In this document: positions 25,245-33,796 of the stretch, piece by piece | Position numbering within the stretch: position 1 is the stretch's first letter | Layout: every line of letters starts with the position of its first letter | NCBI RefSeq assembly: GCF_001314875.1 | Contig: NZ_LJZS01000024.1 | Coordinates: forward strand, 1 to 43,311 | Length of the DNA stretch: 43,311 nucleotides | From: Halomonas sp. HL-48 | Lineage (GTDB): Bacteria; Pseudomonadota; Gammaproteobacteria; Pseudomonadales; Halomonadaceae | Direction of reading: 5' to 3' | Translations under genes and position numbers: made by a program | The notes under the pieces: generated by a model | The model's database searches: none | The model's input: the letters and a program-made list of their open reading frames with translations, nothing else | Told to the model about the DNA's origin: nothing

Positions 25245-26036
25245 ATGAGTCAGTGTGCTCGAGTCAACGGAAGCTGTAAGCGCTGCGAAGGCGACCTTCC
25301 GTTCGACTTCACGATGGCGTTTCAACCCATCGTGGACGTTTCTCTCGCCAAGGTGTATGCCTACGAAGCGCTGGTACGGGGCCCCCAGGGTGAGTCCGCC
25401 TGGAGCGTGATTTCCCAGGTCACCGACGACCTCATGTACCGTTTCGACCAGGCCTGCCGGGTCAAGGCGATTGAAATGGCCAGCGCACTGGATATGCAAA
25501 CGGCGCTTTCGATCAATTTCCTGCCCAATGCGGTGTATGAACCCGAGGCCTGCATCCAGGCCACCTTGGACGTTTCCAAGCGCGTTGGCTGGCCTACCGA
25601 CCAGTTGATCTTCGAAATCACCGAAACCGAGCGCGTTCGCGACCGTCAGCACCTGTACAACATTATTAATGCCTACCGCTCAATGGGCTTCACGACGGCG
25701 CTGGATGATTTCGGCAATGGGTACGCCAACCTGGATCTGCTCACCGACCTGGCCCCTGATAAGATCAAGATCGACCGCGAGCTGATCATCGACTGCGATC
25801 ATCATCCCCGGCGTCAGGCGCTGTTGCGCTCGATCATTCAGTTGGCGGCGGAACTCGACATCAAGCTGATTGCCGAAGGCGTTGAGACTCACGCCGAAGC
25901 CTTGTGGCTGGCGAGAGAGGGCATCCCATGTCAGCAAGGGTTCTACTACGCACGTCCTGCGGTGAACTCACTGGGTAATAACCTGGCCCAACAACTCGTC
26001 ACGCTGCGCGATGAAGCGTGGCCGTCAAGCCGTTAG
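25245..26036 (+). CDS. EAL-domain cyclic-di-GMP phosphodiesterase with N-terminal cysteine cluster
   Basis: A cytoplasmic EAL protein of 263 residues, predicted to hydrolyse c-di-GMP to pGpG. The residues for catalysis are all present: Glu41 in YEALVRG, NFLPN, FEITETE, the metal-binding LDDFGNGYANL, KIKIDREL, EGVET and the late QQGFYYARP. There is no separate sensory domain, but the first 14 residues carry three cysteines (Cys4, Cys11, Cys14, the last two as CxxC) that could bind metal or respond to redox. The ATG is preceded by caggag. The GGDEF gene follows after 7 bases, so the pair is surely one transcript. Confidence 0.92.
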   Translation: MSQCARVNGSCKRCEGDLPFDFTMAFQPIVDVSLAKVYAYEALVRGPQGESAWSVISQVTDDLMYRFDQACRVKAIEMASALDMQTALSINFLPNAVYEPEACIQATLDVSKRVGWPTDQLIFEITETERVRDRQHLYNIINAYRSMGFTTALDDFGNGYANLDLLTDLAPDKIKIDRELIIDCDHHPRRQALLRSIIQLAAELDIKLIAEGVETHAEALWLAREGIPCQQGFYYARPAVNSLGNNLAQQLVTLRDEAWPSSR

Positions 26037-26043
26037 GAACCCT

Positions 26044-26979
26044 ATGGATAACGCGACACAACGTGACATTTATCAACAATTTCACCGCACTCAACGCAAC
26101 ACCGAAAACGTGATCAACACCGCGCCGCTCGGCATCTGCATCACCAACCCCCAGGGGCAATTCGAACTGGTCAACCCGGCCTACTGCGAGTTTTACGGCT
26201 ATCGTGAAGAGGAACTGCTGGGTCAGCATTTCACGATGGTGGTGCCCCAGGCCTATCGCGCGACCATGTCCGATTTACACGACCTCTTCGTCGAGGGGGA
26301 AGATACACAGGAGCTACGCCAGGAGTGGGAAGTGCGCTGCAAGAACGGCGAGGTGCGCACCATCATCGCCGAGGCTGCGCGCATTGAGGGTGACGACGGC
26401 GCGCCGCGTAAAGTCACCTTTATCGTCGATATTACCCAGCGAAAACAGCTGGAAGAGCGCCTCAAACAGGCCAACGAGCGCCTTGACCATATCGCCCACC
26501 ACGACGAGCTCACCGGCTTGTTGAACCGTCGCGCCGGCCTGCAGCGCCTGGAGCAGGAGCTACGCCGCAGCTCTCGCTACGGCAGCCCGCTGAGCGTAGC
26601 CATGTTCGACCTGGATAACTTCAAGGCCTTCAATGACACACATGGTCACAGCGTAGGTGATAAGATTCTTGAAGAAGTGACTGCAACGGTGAACCAAACG
26701 CTGCGCGACACCGACGTGCAGATTCGTCTGGGCGGTGAAGAATTTCTGGTGATCATGCCCGAGGTGAATGCTGAAGATGCCAAGCTTGCCATGGAACGGG
26801 TTCGCCGCGTGGTGTCTCAGACACCGTTTACCCAGCATGCCTTGACGGTTACGCTCTCCGCAGGCGTGGCCAGTTACATTGAAGCGTCGACCACCCGATT
26901 GCTTGATCGCGCTGATAAAGCCATGTACCAAGCTAAACAGTCGGGTCGCGATCGCGTGTTGATCGCTTCATCCCTGTAA
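26044..26979 (+). CDS. PAS-GGDEF diguanylate cyclase
   Basis: A soluble sensor-cyclase that should make c-di-GMP from two GTP. From ATG 26044 (MDNATQRDIY, 311 residues, aggaa site upstream) a PAS domain covers residues ~22-135 (TAPLGICITNPQGQF, YREEELLGQHF). A short coiled linker leads to the GGDEF domain from ~145 (HHDELTGLLNRR). The active-site motif is GGEEF at 230-234, and an RxxD inhibitory site (RDTD, 221-224) sits exactly five residues before it, so product feedback is likely. An upstream ATG at 26011 would overlap the EAL gene and lacks a ribosome site. Confidence 0.93.
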   Translation: MDNATQRDIYQQFHRTQRNTENVINTAPLGICITNPQGQFELVNPAYCEFYGYREEELLGQHFTMVVPQAYRATMSDLHDLFVEGEDTQELRQEWEVRCKNGEVRTIIAEAARIEGDDGAPRKVTFIVDITQRKQLEERLKQANERLDHIAHHDELTGLLNRRAGLQRLEQELRRSSRYGSPLSVAMFDLDNFKAFNDTHGHSVGDKILEEVTATVNQTLRDTDVQIRLGGEEFLVIMPEVNAEDAKLAMERVRRVVSQTPFTQHALTVTLSAGVASYIEASTTRLLDRADKAMYQAKQSGRDRVLIASSL

Positions 26980-27037
26980 GTCTGTTTATTGCGCACTATG
27001 CTGAAGCATATCGCCCCATCAACTCAGGAGTTGAGCC

Positions 27038-28312
27038 ATGAGCAATGCCGAGCTAAATGAGCTAAAACACAAATACGTCGCCGCCGGCGCCGCAAGCCCC
27101 GCCACCGCTTTTGCCGCGCGCGCTGAAAATGCCGAAGTGTGGGACGCGGACGGCAACCGCTTTATCGATTTCGCCGGCGGCATCGGCGTGCTGAACGTTG
27201 GCCACCGCCACCCGAAAGTTGTCGCTGCGGTGAAAGCCCAGCTCGACAAGGTCATGCACACCTGCCAGACGGTGATGCCCTACGAGGGCTACGTCAAAGT
27301 CGCCGAGAAACTCAGCCATATCGTCCCGGTGCGTGGCCACGCCAAGGTCATGCTGGCCAACTCGGGCGCCGAAGCGCTGGAAAACGCAGTCAAGGTCGCC
27401 CGTGCGGCCACGGGTCGCTCCAACGTGATCTGCTTTGACGGCGGCTACCACGGCCGTACTTTTTATACCATGGCAATGAACGGCAAGGTCGCGCCCTACC
27501 AGACCGATTTCGGCCCGATGCCGGGTACCGTCTTCCGCGCGCCCTACCCAGTGCCCTACCACGGCGTCAGCGAAGACGAAGCCATTCGCGGCTTGAAGAT
27601 GGTGCTGAAAACCGACGCCAACCCCAAGGACACCGCGGCGATCATTCTCGAACCGGTACTCGGTGAAGGTGGTTTCTACCCGGCGCCCAAGAGCTTCCTC
27701 GAGAAAATCCGCGCCATCTGCGATGAGCACGGCATTCTGATGATCATCGACGAAGTCCAGTCGGGCTTTGGCCGTACCGGCAAGATGTTTGCCATCGAGC
27801 ACAGCGGCGTTGAGCCGGACATCATGACCATGGCCAAAAGCATGGGCGACGGCATGCCGATTTCTGCCATCGTGGGAACCGACAAGGTAATGGACGCCTC
27901 TGGCCCCAACTCGCTGGGCGGCACCTACACCGGCAGCCCGACGGCATGTGCCGCGGCGCTTGCGGTCATGGAAGTGTTCGAAGAAGAGAACATTCTGGAG
28001 AAGAGCCAGGCGCTGGGCGAGAAGCTGGCGACACGCTTCAAGGACTGGCAAGGCAAGTTCGACTGCATCGACAACATCCGCAACATGGGAGCCATGGCAG
28101 CGTTCGAGCTGGTGTCCGACAAGGACAACCGTACGCCCAACCCAGAACTCGCCGCCAAGCTGTGCGGCAAGGCCCGCGAAGAAGGCCTGATCCTGCTGTC
28201 CTGCGGCATGTACGGCAACACCATCCGCTTCCTGATGCCGGTCACCATCGAAGACAACGTGCTCAACGAAGGCCTGGACATCATCGAGTCCTGCCTGGAT
28301 TCACTGGTGTAA
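27038..28312 (+). CDS. gabT: 4-aminobutyrate (or 5-aminovalerate) aminotransferase
   Basis: A class III PLP aminotransferase that moves the amino group of a terminal amino acid to 2-oxoglutarate. The 424-residue sequence shows FAGGIGVLNVGHRHPKV, NSGAEALENAVKVARAATGR and IIDEVQSGFGRTGKMFAIEH. The PLP lysine is Lys267 (TMAKSMGDGMP). It closely follows GabT/DavT patterns. With glutaryl-CoA dehydrogenase and lhgO nearby it may act as DavT on 5-aminovalerate in lysine breakdown, yielding glutarate semialdehyde; GABA is the alternative substrate. No semialdehyde dehydrogenase gene is in the window. A caggag site precedes the ATG, and a terminator follows. Confidence 0.93.
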   Translation: MSNAELNELKHKYVAAGAASPATAFAARAENAEVWDADGNRFIDFAGGIGVLNVGHRHPKVVAAVKAQLDKVMHTCQTVMPYEGYVKVAEKLSHIVPVRGHAKVMLANSGAEALENAVKVARAATGRSNVICFDGGYHGRTFYTMAMNGKVAPYQTDFGPMPGTVFRAPYPVPYHGVSEDEAIRGLKMVLKTDANPKDTAAIILEPVLGEGGFYPAPKSFLEKIRAICDEHGILMIIDEVQSGFGRTGKMFAIEHSGVEPDIMTMAKSMGDGMPISAIVGTDKVMDASGPNSLGGTYTGSPTACAAALAVMEVFEEENILEKSQALGEKLATRFKDWQGKFDCIDNIRNMGAMAAFELVSDKDNRTPNPELAAKLCGKAREEGLILLSCGMYGNTIRFLMPVTIEDNVLNEGLDIIESCLDSLV

Positions 28313-28335
28313 CGACACGTTCGTTAGCAAGCACC

Positions 28336-28365
28336 AAAACGCCGCCCATCGGGCGGCGTTTTTTA
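28336..28365. terminator. Bidirectional terminator after gabT
   Basis: The 9-bp stem acgccgccc / gggcggcgt with loop atc is followed by a T-run and preceded by A4, so it can serve gabT and the opposing gene that ends at 28376. Confidence 0.9.
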
Positions 28366-28375
28366 TACTACTCGA

Positions 28376-28624
28376 TTATCGTGGCCGGCGGTCGCCTTCC
28401 AGAAAGTTAGCCGTGAAGACCGCTTTGCCGTGGGTTTCGAACGACCACTTCATCACCTCGCTCAGCCCTGCCATGACGGCATCGAACTCGCCGAAAACCT
28501 GGGTGCTCATACGGTTGGGATGCACTTCAAGGCCGGATGCTTCAAGGCGCTTGACCACTTCTTTGACCGCTGGCTTGAAATCATCGGCCAGCGGGTAATA
28601 GCTCAGCTGTACGGAAAGATACAT
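28376..28624 (-). CDS. YkoF/thiamine-binding-like small protein
   Basis: An 82-residue protein with the ferredoxin-like pattern of the YkoF / MTH1187 group. It opens with a strand VQLSYYPLADDF, then a helix PAVKEVVKRLEASGL, the strand MSTQVFGEFDAVMAGL and a closing helix. Members of the group bind thiamine or its breakdown products, but no thiamine genes are near. The start has aaggagg upstream. It begins 9 bases after the alpha/beta hydrolase gene, on the same strand, and is probably co-transcribed with it. Confidence 0.75.
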   Translation of the reverse strand: MYLSVQLSYYPLADDFKPAVKEVVKRLEASGLEVHPNRMSTQVFGEFDAVMAGLSEVMKWSFETHGKAVFTANFLEGDRRPR

Positions 28625-28633
28625 AACGCCTCC

Positions 28634-29461
28634 TTACGCCGTGTGTGAAGAACGATCGCGTAACGCCATTCGCTGCCAGGCCGCCAGAATGGCGCCACGG
28701 GTGTCGTCGGGGTGCTCCATGGGAAACATGTGCGTACCCGGCACGCCGCTGACGGCAACCCCATAACGCTTCAGGCGCTGAATGCGCGACGGGGTCAACA
28801 GGTGCGAATCCTCGCCTGCCACGACCTCCAGCGGCACGCTCAGCCGACGCGGCAGGCGCGTCAGGTGGTCCGGTAAATGGCGGAAGATCTCCACCTCGAT
28901 ACGCGGGTCGAACGTGAGCTCGGCGCGGCCGTCTGCCAATACCTGGGTACCTGCTTCAATGTAGTCGTTGAGCGCTTCCGGGGTAAAGCGCCGAAACAGC
29001 CCACGGCGCCTTAAAGACGCCGCCATGGCCTCCCGGCTTGGCCAGACCGCCCGCCGCCCCAGGGTCTTGCCGGCCGGGGTAATCCGGTCGATGAAACCAA
29101 AGCGCTTGGCGGCTTTCATCGCCCAGGCATCGGTGCCCAGCATCAGCGGCGGATCCAGCATGATTACACCGCAGAAGCGCTCGGGCTGCTTATCAGCGGC
29201 CATCGCCATCAGCGTGCCGCCCAACGAATGGCCGACGCCCAGCAGCGGCGTGTCGCTGTCGGGCAGGCTTGCCAGCAGCTCGTCGACCAGATTGCTCCAA
29301 TTGTGGTTCACCGGGTAATCCGGATGGTGGCCCAGGCGCTCCAACGGGTGAAGGTCAAAGGTGTTGGCCAGCGGCGCCAGCAGGCTGCGATAGCTCAACC
29401 CGGGAAAGCCGTTGGCATGGGCAAACACTAAGCGAGGGCGTGGCGCGGTATCGGCAGGCAT
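28634..29461 (-). CDS. Alpha/beta-fold hydrolase
   Basis: A 275-residue serine hydrolase of the alpha/beta fold. The oxyanion-hole motif is HANGFPG near the N-terminus, the nucleophile elbow is GVGHSLGGTL (Ser in GHSLG), the acid is probably in VAGEDSHLL, and the catalytic histidine is in GTHMFPMEHP. There is no signal peptide, so it is cytoplasmic. The real substrate cannot be told. It is the first gene of a two-gene unit with the YkoF-like protein; the ribosome site is weak. Confidence 0.88.
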   Translation of the reverse strand: MPADTAPRPRLVFAHANGFPGLSYRSLLAPLANTFDLHPLERLGHHPDYPVNHNWSNLVDELLASLPDSDTPLLGVGHSLGGTLMAMAADKQPERFCGVIMLDPPLMLGTDAWAMKAAKRFGFIDRITPAGKTLGRRAVWPSREAMAASLRRRGLFRRFTPEALNDYIEAGTQVLADGRAELTFDPRIEVEIFRHLPDHLTRLPRRLSVPLEVVAGEDSHLLTPSRIQRLKRYGVAVSGVPGTHMFPMEHPDDTRGAILAAWQRMALRDRSSHTA

Positions 29462-29573
29462 GGCGCGGCTCGTGGTCAGATGTTTCTTTAAGCGGTTAAC
29501 GGGCTATCTATCATACGTCTGTTTTAACTCGCTCCCTGCCCGTCGTCAATCTTCCCACTGGGTCAGGGGCGAA

Positions 29574-30620
29574 TTAAAACAGCGGCAGCTGATGGGCCTG
29601 GGTGTTCTCCGCCAGCCGATACCCCACCCCCAGCAGGCGAACGGGCCGCTCGCCCCTGGCCCAGCCGACGTTTAGCAGCGTTTCGAACTGGGCGAGGTCC
29701 GGCGCGGGGTCGGCGTGTTCCACGGTGGTCTGGGTGAAGTCGTTGAATTTCACCTTGACGATCAGCCCGCGCACCGCCAACGGTGGGTCAAGCCTGGCGT
29801 AGCGTCTCTCCAGGTCCTCGATCAGCGTAGGCAGCTCGCGGCGGCAGGCATCCAGGTTGGGTAAATCCTGGGCGTAGGTCTGCTCGGTGCTGATCGACTT
29901 ACGCTCGCGGTGGGTTTTCACCGGGCGCTCATCGCGCCCCCAGCTCAGCTCGTGCAGCCGTCGACCAAAGCGGCCAAAGTGCTCGACCAGCTCGGTCAGC
30001 GGGCGGGCACGCAAATCGGTACAGGTGTGGATAGCGAGCCCGGCCAGCTTTTCAGCCGTGCGCGGGCCGACGCCGTGAATTTTCTTCACCGGCAGCTGCT
30101 GGACGAAGCCATCCACCTCATCCGGGGTGATTACGCACAGGCCGTCGGGTTTGTTCCAATCGCTGGCGATCTTGGCGAGAAACTTGTTGGGCGCCACCCC
30201 CGCCGAGACGGTAATCCCCACCTCGCGGCTGACCCGCTCGCGGATGGCTTCCGCCATGAGCGTCGCGCTGCCGTGGTGCAGGGTGACGCCGGAGACATCC
30301 AGAAACGCCTCATCCAGCGACAGCGGTTCGATCAACTCGGTGACATCGCGGTAGATGGCAAACACCTGCCGGGCGACGGCTTTGTATTTGGCCATGTCGC
30401 CGCGAATGATGGTCAAATGCGGACAGCGCTTGAGCGCCTGGCCCATGGGCATCGCCGAATGAATCCCGAATTCGCGGGCGGGGTAATTGCAGGTGGCGAC
30501 CACCCCGCGCTGCTCGACGCTGCCGCCAATGGCAATAGGTATATCACGCAGCGCCGGGTTGTCGCGCATCTCCACCGCCGCGTAAAAACAGTCACAGTCG
30601 CAATGAATGATTTTGCGCAC
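29574..30620 (-). CDS. dinB: DNA polymerase IV (Y-family, SOS-induced)
   Basis: A Y-family translesion polymerase that copies past damaged bases. It starts with GTG at 30620 (MRKIIHCDCDCFYAAVE), with ggaagg upstream. The metal-binding catalytic residues are Asp8, Asp103 and Glu104 (SLDEAFLDV), at the same positions as in E. coli. The thumb/HhH region (VKKIHGVGPRTAEKLAGLAI) and little-finger domain follow. The C-terminus QLPLF is a beta-clamp-binding motif. At 348 residues it is full length. A LexA box lies 16 to 31 bases before the start, so SOS control is nearly certain. Confidence 0.96.
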   Translation of the reverse strand: MRKIIHCDCDCFYAAVEMRDNPALRDIPIAIGGSVEQRGVVATCNYPAREFGIHSAMPMGQALKRCPHLTIIRGDMAKYKAVARQVFAIYRDVTELIEPLSLDEAFLDVSGVTLHHGSATLMAEAIRERVSREVGITVSAGVAPNKFLAKIASDWNKPDGLCVITPDEVDGFVQQLPVKKIHGVGPRTAEKLAGLAIHTCTDLRARPLTELVEHFGRFGRRLHELSWGRDERPVKTHRERKSISTEQTYAQDLPNLDACRRELPTLIEDLERRYARLDPPLAVRGLIVKVKFNDFTQTTVEHADPAPDLAQFETLLNVGWARGERPVRLLGVGYRLAENTQAHQLPLF

Positions 30621-30635
30621 TGACTAGCCTTCCAC

Positions 30636-30651
30636 CTGTAAAAAACCACAG
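30636..30651 (-). promoter_or_regulatory. LexA (SOS) box of dinB
   Basis: The sequence ctgt-N8-acag matches the gammaproteobacterial LexA operator core CTGT-N8-ACAG exactly, with an A/T-rich centre. It lies in the 52-base gap between selO and dinB, immediately before the dinB start. Confidence 0.88.
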
Positions 30652-30672
30652 TTTATCACAAGCCCTAGCCCT

Positions 30673-32136
30673 TCATGTGCCACAAAACGTCCGCAGCACC
30701 TGTTCACTATCGGTCGCCGGCGCTGCCAAACGACGTGCCTCCGTTGAGTCATCAAACGGCTGGGTGACCACGCCCAGCAGCGTGTAGAACGGCGCAAAAT
30801 CGCCGTCGTAGGCGGCATCGATGGCCTCCTGAACGCGGTGGTTGCGGGGGATGATGACCGGATTGCCGCGCCGCATGGCCGCAAAGCGCGCCTCCTCTTG
30901 CCCGGCGACCTGCGCCGCCTGCCACGCCTCCAGCCACGCGGTTAGCGACTGGGGCTGGGTCGTCAGCGCCAGCAGCGCGTCGCGATGTTCATCGGTTGGC
31001 GAGGCGGCGTAGTGGGTAAGCGCGTCGAAGGTGGCGGTCATGTCCATCCGCCCCTGGTGCATCTGGCTTTCCAGGCCTTCCATCAGCGCTTCCGCATCGA
31101 CGCTATCCGCCGCGAGACCCAGCTTATCGGCATGCAGGTGGCGCTGTTCGGCGCTGAACAGGCCATCAAAGCGGCGAATGGCGTCGGTGGCCTGGGCGAC
31201 ACCCGCATCGCCCTGCTCATTCAGCAGCGGCAGCAGGGTTTCGGCAAAGCGGGCCAGGTTCCACTGGGCAATCCCCGGCTGATTGGCAAAGGCGTAGCGT
31301 TTGCCCTGGTCAACCGAACTATACGCCTTTTGCGGGTCGAACTGCTCCATAAAGGCGCAGGGGCCGTAATCGATGGTTTCACCGGCAATGCTGCAGTTAT
31401 CGGTGTTCATCACGCCATGAATAAAGCCGATACTCATCCAGCGCGCCACCAGCGCGGCCTGGCGGGCGACGACAGCCTCGAGCAGCGCCAGGTAGGGGTC
31501 TTGTGCGTTGACTGCCTCGGGGTAGTGGCGTTCAATCGCATGATCCGCCAGCGCCTTGAGCGCCGCTTCATCCCGCCGCACGGCAGCAAACTGGAAGGTA
31601 CCCACCCGGATGTGGCTGCTAGCGACACGAGTAAATACCGCGCCTGGCTCGGGCAGTTGGCGCACCACCCGCTCGCCGCTGGTCACCGCGGCTAGCGCAC
31701 GCGTGGTGGGGATGCCCATGGCGGCCATGAACTCGCTGACCAGGTATTCGCGCAGCACCGGCCCCAAGGGCGAGCGGCCATCGCCGCCGCGGGAGAACGG
31801 TGTGCGACCGCTGCCTTTCAACTGCACGTCGCGGCGCTTGCCGTGCTGGTCGACGACTTCACCAAGCAGCAGTGCGCGGCCGTCGCCCAACTGCGGCACA
31901 AAGTTGCCGAACTGGTGGCCCGCATAGCCGAGCGCCCGGGGCGACGCATTGGGCATCGTCTGATTGCCGCTGAACCACGCGGCCAGGGTTGCCTCATCGG
32001 GTATCTCTTTAGCACCCAGCTCGGCGGCCAGCGGCGCATTGAACGCGATCAGTTCAGGGTTCGCCACGGGCGTGGCCGCACATTCGACCGACAGCGGTTC
32101 GGGCAAGGTGGCATAGCGATGTTCAAATGACAGCAC
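30673..32136 (-). CDS. selO: SelO-family protein adenylyltransferase (YdiU, UPF0061)
   Basis: SelO is a pseudokinase-fold enzyme that transfers AMP from ATP to hydroxyl side chains of proteins and is tied to redox stress. The 487-residue protein has the family blocks YAGHQFGNFVPQLGDGRA, LKGSGRTPFSRGGDGRSPLG and GFIHGVMNTDNCSIAGETIDYGP. The C-terminus ends Phe-Cys-Gly-Thr, so a cysteine sits third from the end, where eukaryotic SelO carries selenocysteine. The start is GTG at 32136 with cggag upstream. It reads towards dinB but the LexA box lies between them. Confidence 0.94.
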   Translation of the reverse strand: MLSFEHRYATLPEPLSVECAATPVANPELIAFNAPLAAELGAKEIPDEATLAAWFSGNQTMPNASPRALGYAGHQFGNFVPQLGDGRALLLGEVVDQHGKRRDVQLKGSGRTPFSRGGDGRSPLGPVLREYLVSEFMAAMGIPTTRALAAVTSGERVVRQLPEPGAVFTRVASSHIRVGTFQFAAVRRDEAALKALADHAIERHYPEAVNAQDPYLALLEAVVARQAALVARWMSIGFIHGVMNTDNCSIAGETIDYGPCAFMEQFDPQKAYSSVDQGKRYAFANQPGIAQWNLARFAETLLPLLNEQGDAGVAQATDAIRRFDGLFSAEQRHLHADKLGLAADSVDAEALMEGLESQMHQGRMDMTATFDALTHYAASPTDEHRDALLALTTQPQSLTAWLEAWQAAQVAGQEEARFAAMRRGNPVIIPRNHRVQEAIDAAYDGDFAPFYTLLGVVTQPFDDSTEARRLAAPATDSEQVLRTFCGT

Positions 32137-32219
32137 GATTAACTCCGCGTCTATTGGCTTTCGTTAGCTAATACCCTAGCATTTTACTCAAGTAAACGCC
32201 GCAGCGAAGCCTCTATATC

Positions 32220-32846
32220 ATGCCGATTGCCCCAGACCATTACCCCGCCCCGCTTGAGCGGGCGTTTTATAACCGCGACACCCTTGAGGTCGCCCGCGAC
32301 ATGCTGGGCTGCTGGCTGGTGCGTGAGCATAACGGCGAGCAGATCGGCGCGCGGATCGTGGAAACCGAGGCCTATTGCGGCGCTGAAGACTCCGCCTGCC
32401 ACGCCCACCGCCGCCGCTCGCCGCGCACCGAAGCCATGTTCGGGCCGGCGGGCCACGCCTACGTGTACCTGGTGTATGGCATGCACTGGCTGCTCAACGT
32501 GGTAACCGAACCAGAAGATTCGCCCTGCGCGGTGTTGATTCGCGCCGTGGAGCCCACGGTCAACGAGGCGGCGATGCGCGCTACCCGCCAGGCGACGGGC
32601 AAACAGCTAAGCAATGGACCGGGCAAGCTTACTCGCGCGCTGGGTATCGACAAGGCGCTGTACGGCCATGACATGACCCAGGGCAACCGGCTGTGGATAA
32701 GCCAAGCCATGCAGGATAATGGGCTCGCCACCGGGCCAATCGCCAGTGGCCCACGCGTGGGGATCGATTATGCCAAGCCGGAGCACCGCGACGCCCCCTG
32801 GCGGCTGTGGCTGGAAGGTAATCCGTGGGTATCGAAGGCGCGCTAG
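32220..32846 (+). CDS. 3-methyladenine DNA glycosylase, AAG/MPG type
   Basis: An alkyladenine DNA glycosylase of the AAG type (pfam Pur_DNA_glyco), unrelated to TagA or AlkA, that removes alkylated and deaminated purines. The catalytic Glu is Glu50 in RIVETEAYCGAEDSACHA, and the DNA-contacting blocks VYLVYGMHWLLNVV and LSNGPGKLTRALG are typical. At 208 residues it is complete. It is divergent from selO across 83 bases and its stop interlocks with that of the sirtuin gene. The ribosome site is weak. Confidence 0.93.
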   Translation: MPIAPDHYPAPLERAFYNRDTLEVARDMLGCWLVREHNGEQIGARIVETEAYCGAEDSACHAHRRRSPRTEAMFGPAGHAYVYLVYGMHWLLNVVTEPEDSPCAVLIRAVEPTVNEAAMRATRQATGKQLSNGPGKLTRALGIDKALYGHDMTQGNRLWISQAMQDNGLATGPIASGPRVGIDYAKPEHRDAPWRLWLEGNPWVSKAR

Positions 32847-33682
32847 CGGTCCTCAAGGCAACGAACCGCCTCCTCCAGCACCGGCGTTAGCGGCGCGCGC
32901 CACTGGTGGGAGAGCATGGCATCGGCGCGGGTCACGCCAAGCGACAGCGAGGCAACGGGCAGGCCCATTCCATGCGCCTCGCGGCAGAAGCGGTAGCCGG
33001 AATAGACCATCAGTGACGTCCCCACGGCCAGCACCGCGTGGGCGTTTTGCAATCCTGCCTGGGCGGCGAGCCGTCTGGCTGGCGGGACCACGTCACCGTA
33101 ATACACCACGTCCGGCTTGAGGATGCCGCCGCAGCGCGGGCAATCAAACACCGCAAAGCCTGAAAAATCGGTTTCCAGGTCCGCATCGCCGTCCGGGGCA
33201 TGGCCCGCATCAAGCGCGGCAAACTGCGGATTCAGCTGCGCCATTTCACTGTGCATGGCGTGGCGCATCATATGGTAGCCGCAGCCCATACAGCTAACCG
33301 TATCGGCCCGGCCATGCAGGTCGATGACCTTTCTGGAGCCCGCCCGCTGATGCAGGCGGTCTACGTTCTGGGTGACCAGCATCTCCACGTAGCCCATGGC
33401 TTCCAACGCGGCCAGTGCCTTGTGCGCGCCGCTCACCTGGGCGCCGCTCAGCGCCTTGAAACCCACCAGCGCCCGCGCCCAGTAGCGCTGGCGAACCGTA
33501 TGCGAACCCATGAAATCGCCGTGTTGAACGGGTGGTGAGCGCTTCCACTGGCCATCGGCATCGCGATAGTCGGGGATGCCGCTGTCGGTGCTCACGCCCG
33601 CGCCGGTCAGAATCCAAAGTTTTGGGTAACGCGCGATAAAGCCGGCCAGCTCTTCACCTGCCTGGGCCACGCTGTTGGTCAT
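32843..33682 (-). CDS. Sir2-family NAD-dependent protein deacylase (sirtuin)
   Basis: Sirtuins remove acyl groups from lysines at the cost of NAD+. The NAD-binding motif is GAGVSTDSGIPDYRD (residues ~27-41 from ATG 33682), followed by the core TQNVDRLHQRAG and the catalytic His in VIDLHGRAD. A structural zinc site uses two pairs of cysteines (CMGCG, CPRCGG). The size is 279 residues. In-frame TTG codons at 33718 and 33700 could start a longer protein, and one has aggggt upstream, so the true start is unsure. It ends tail to tail with the glycosylase gene. Confidence 0.92.
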   Translation of the reverse strand: MTNSVAQAGEELAGFIARYPKLWILTGAGVSTDSGIPDYRDADGQWKRSPPVQHGDFMGSHTVRQRYWARALVGFKALSGAQVSGAHKALAALEAMGYVEMLVTQNVDRLHQRAGSRKVIDLHGRADTVSCMGCGYHMMRHAMHSEMAQLNPQFAALDAGHAPDGDADLETDFSGFAVFDCPRCGGILKPDVVYYGDVVPPARRLAAQAGLQNAHAVLAVGTSLMVYSGYRFCREAHGMGLPVASLSLGVTRADAMLSHQWRAPLTPVLEEAVRCLEDR

Positions 33683-33796
33683 ATCCACTGCCTGCGTCAA
33701 ATGTTCACCCCTAGGCAATTCTGCTCTCGCTAGACGATACTGTATGACAACGGCAACGCCTACTCTGTGCCAGACATTTTATCCGAGGAGCCACTT

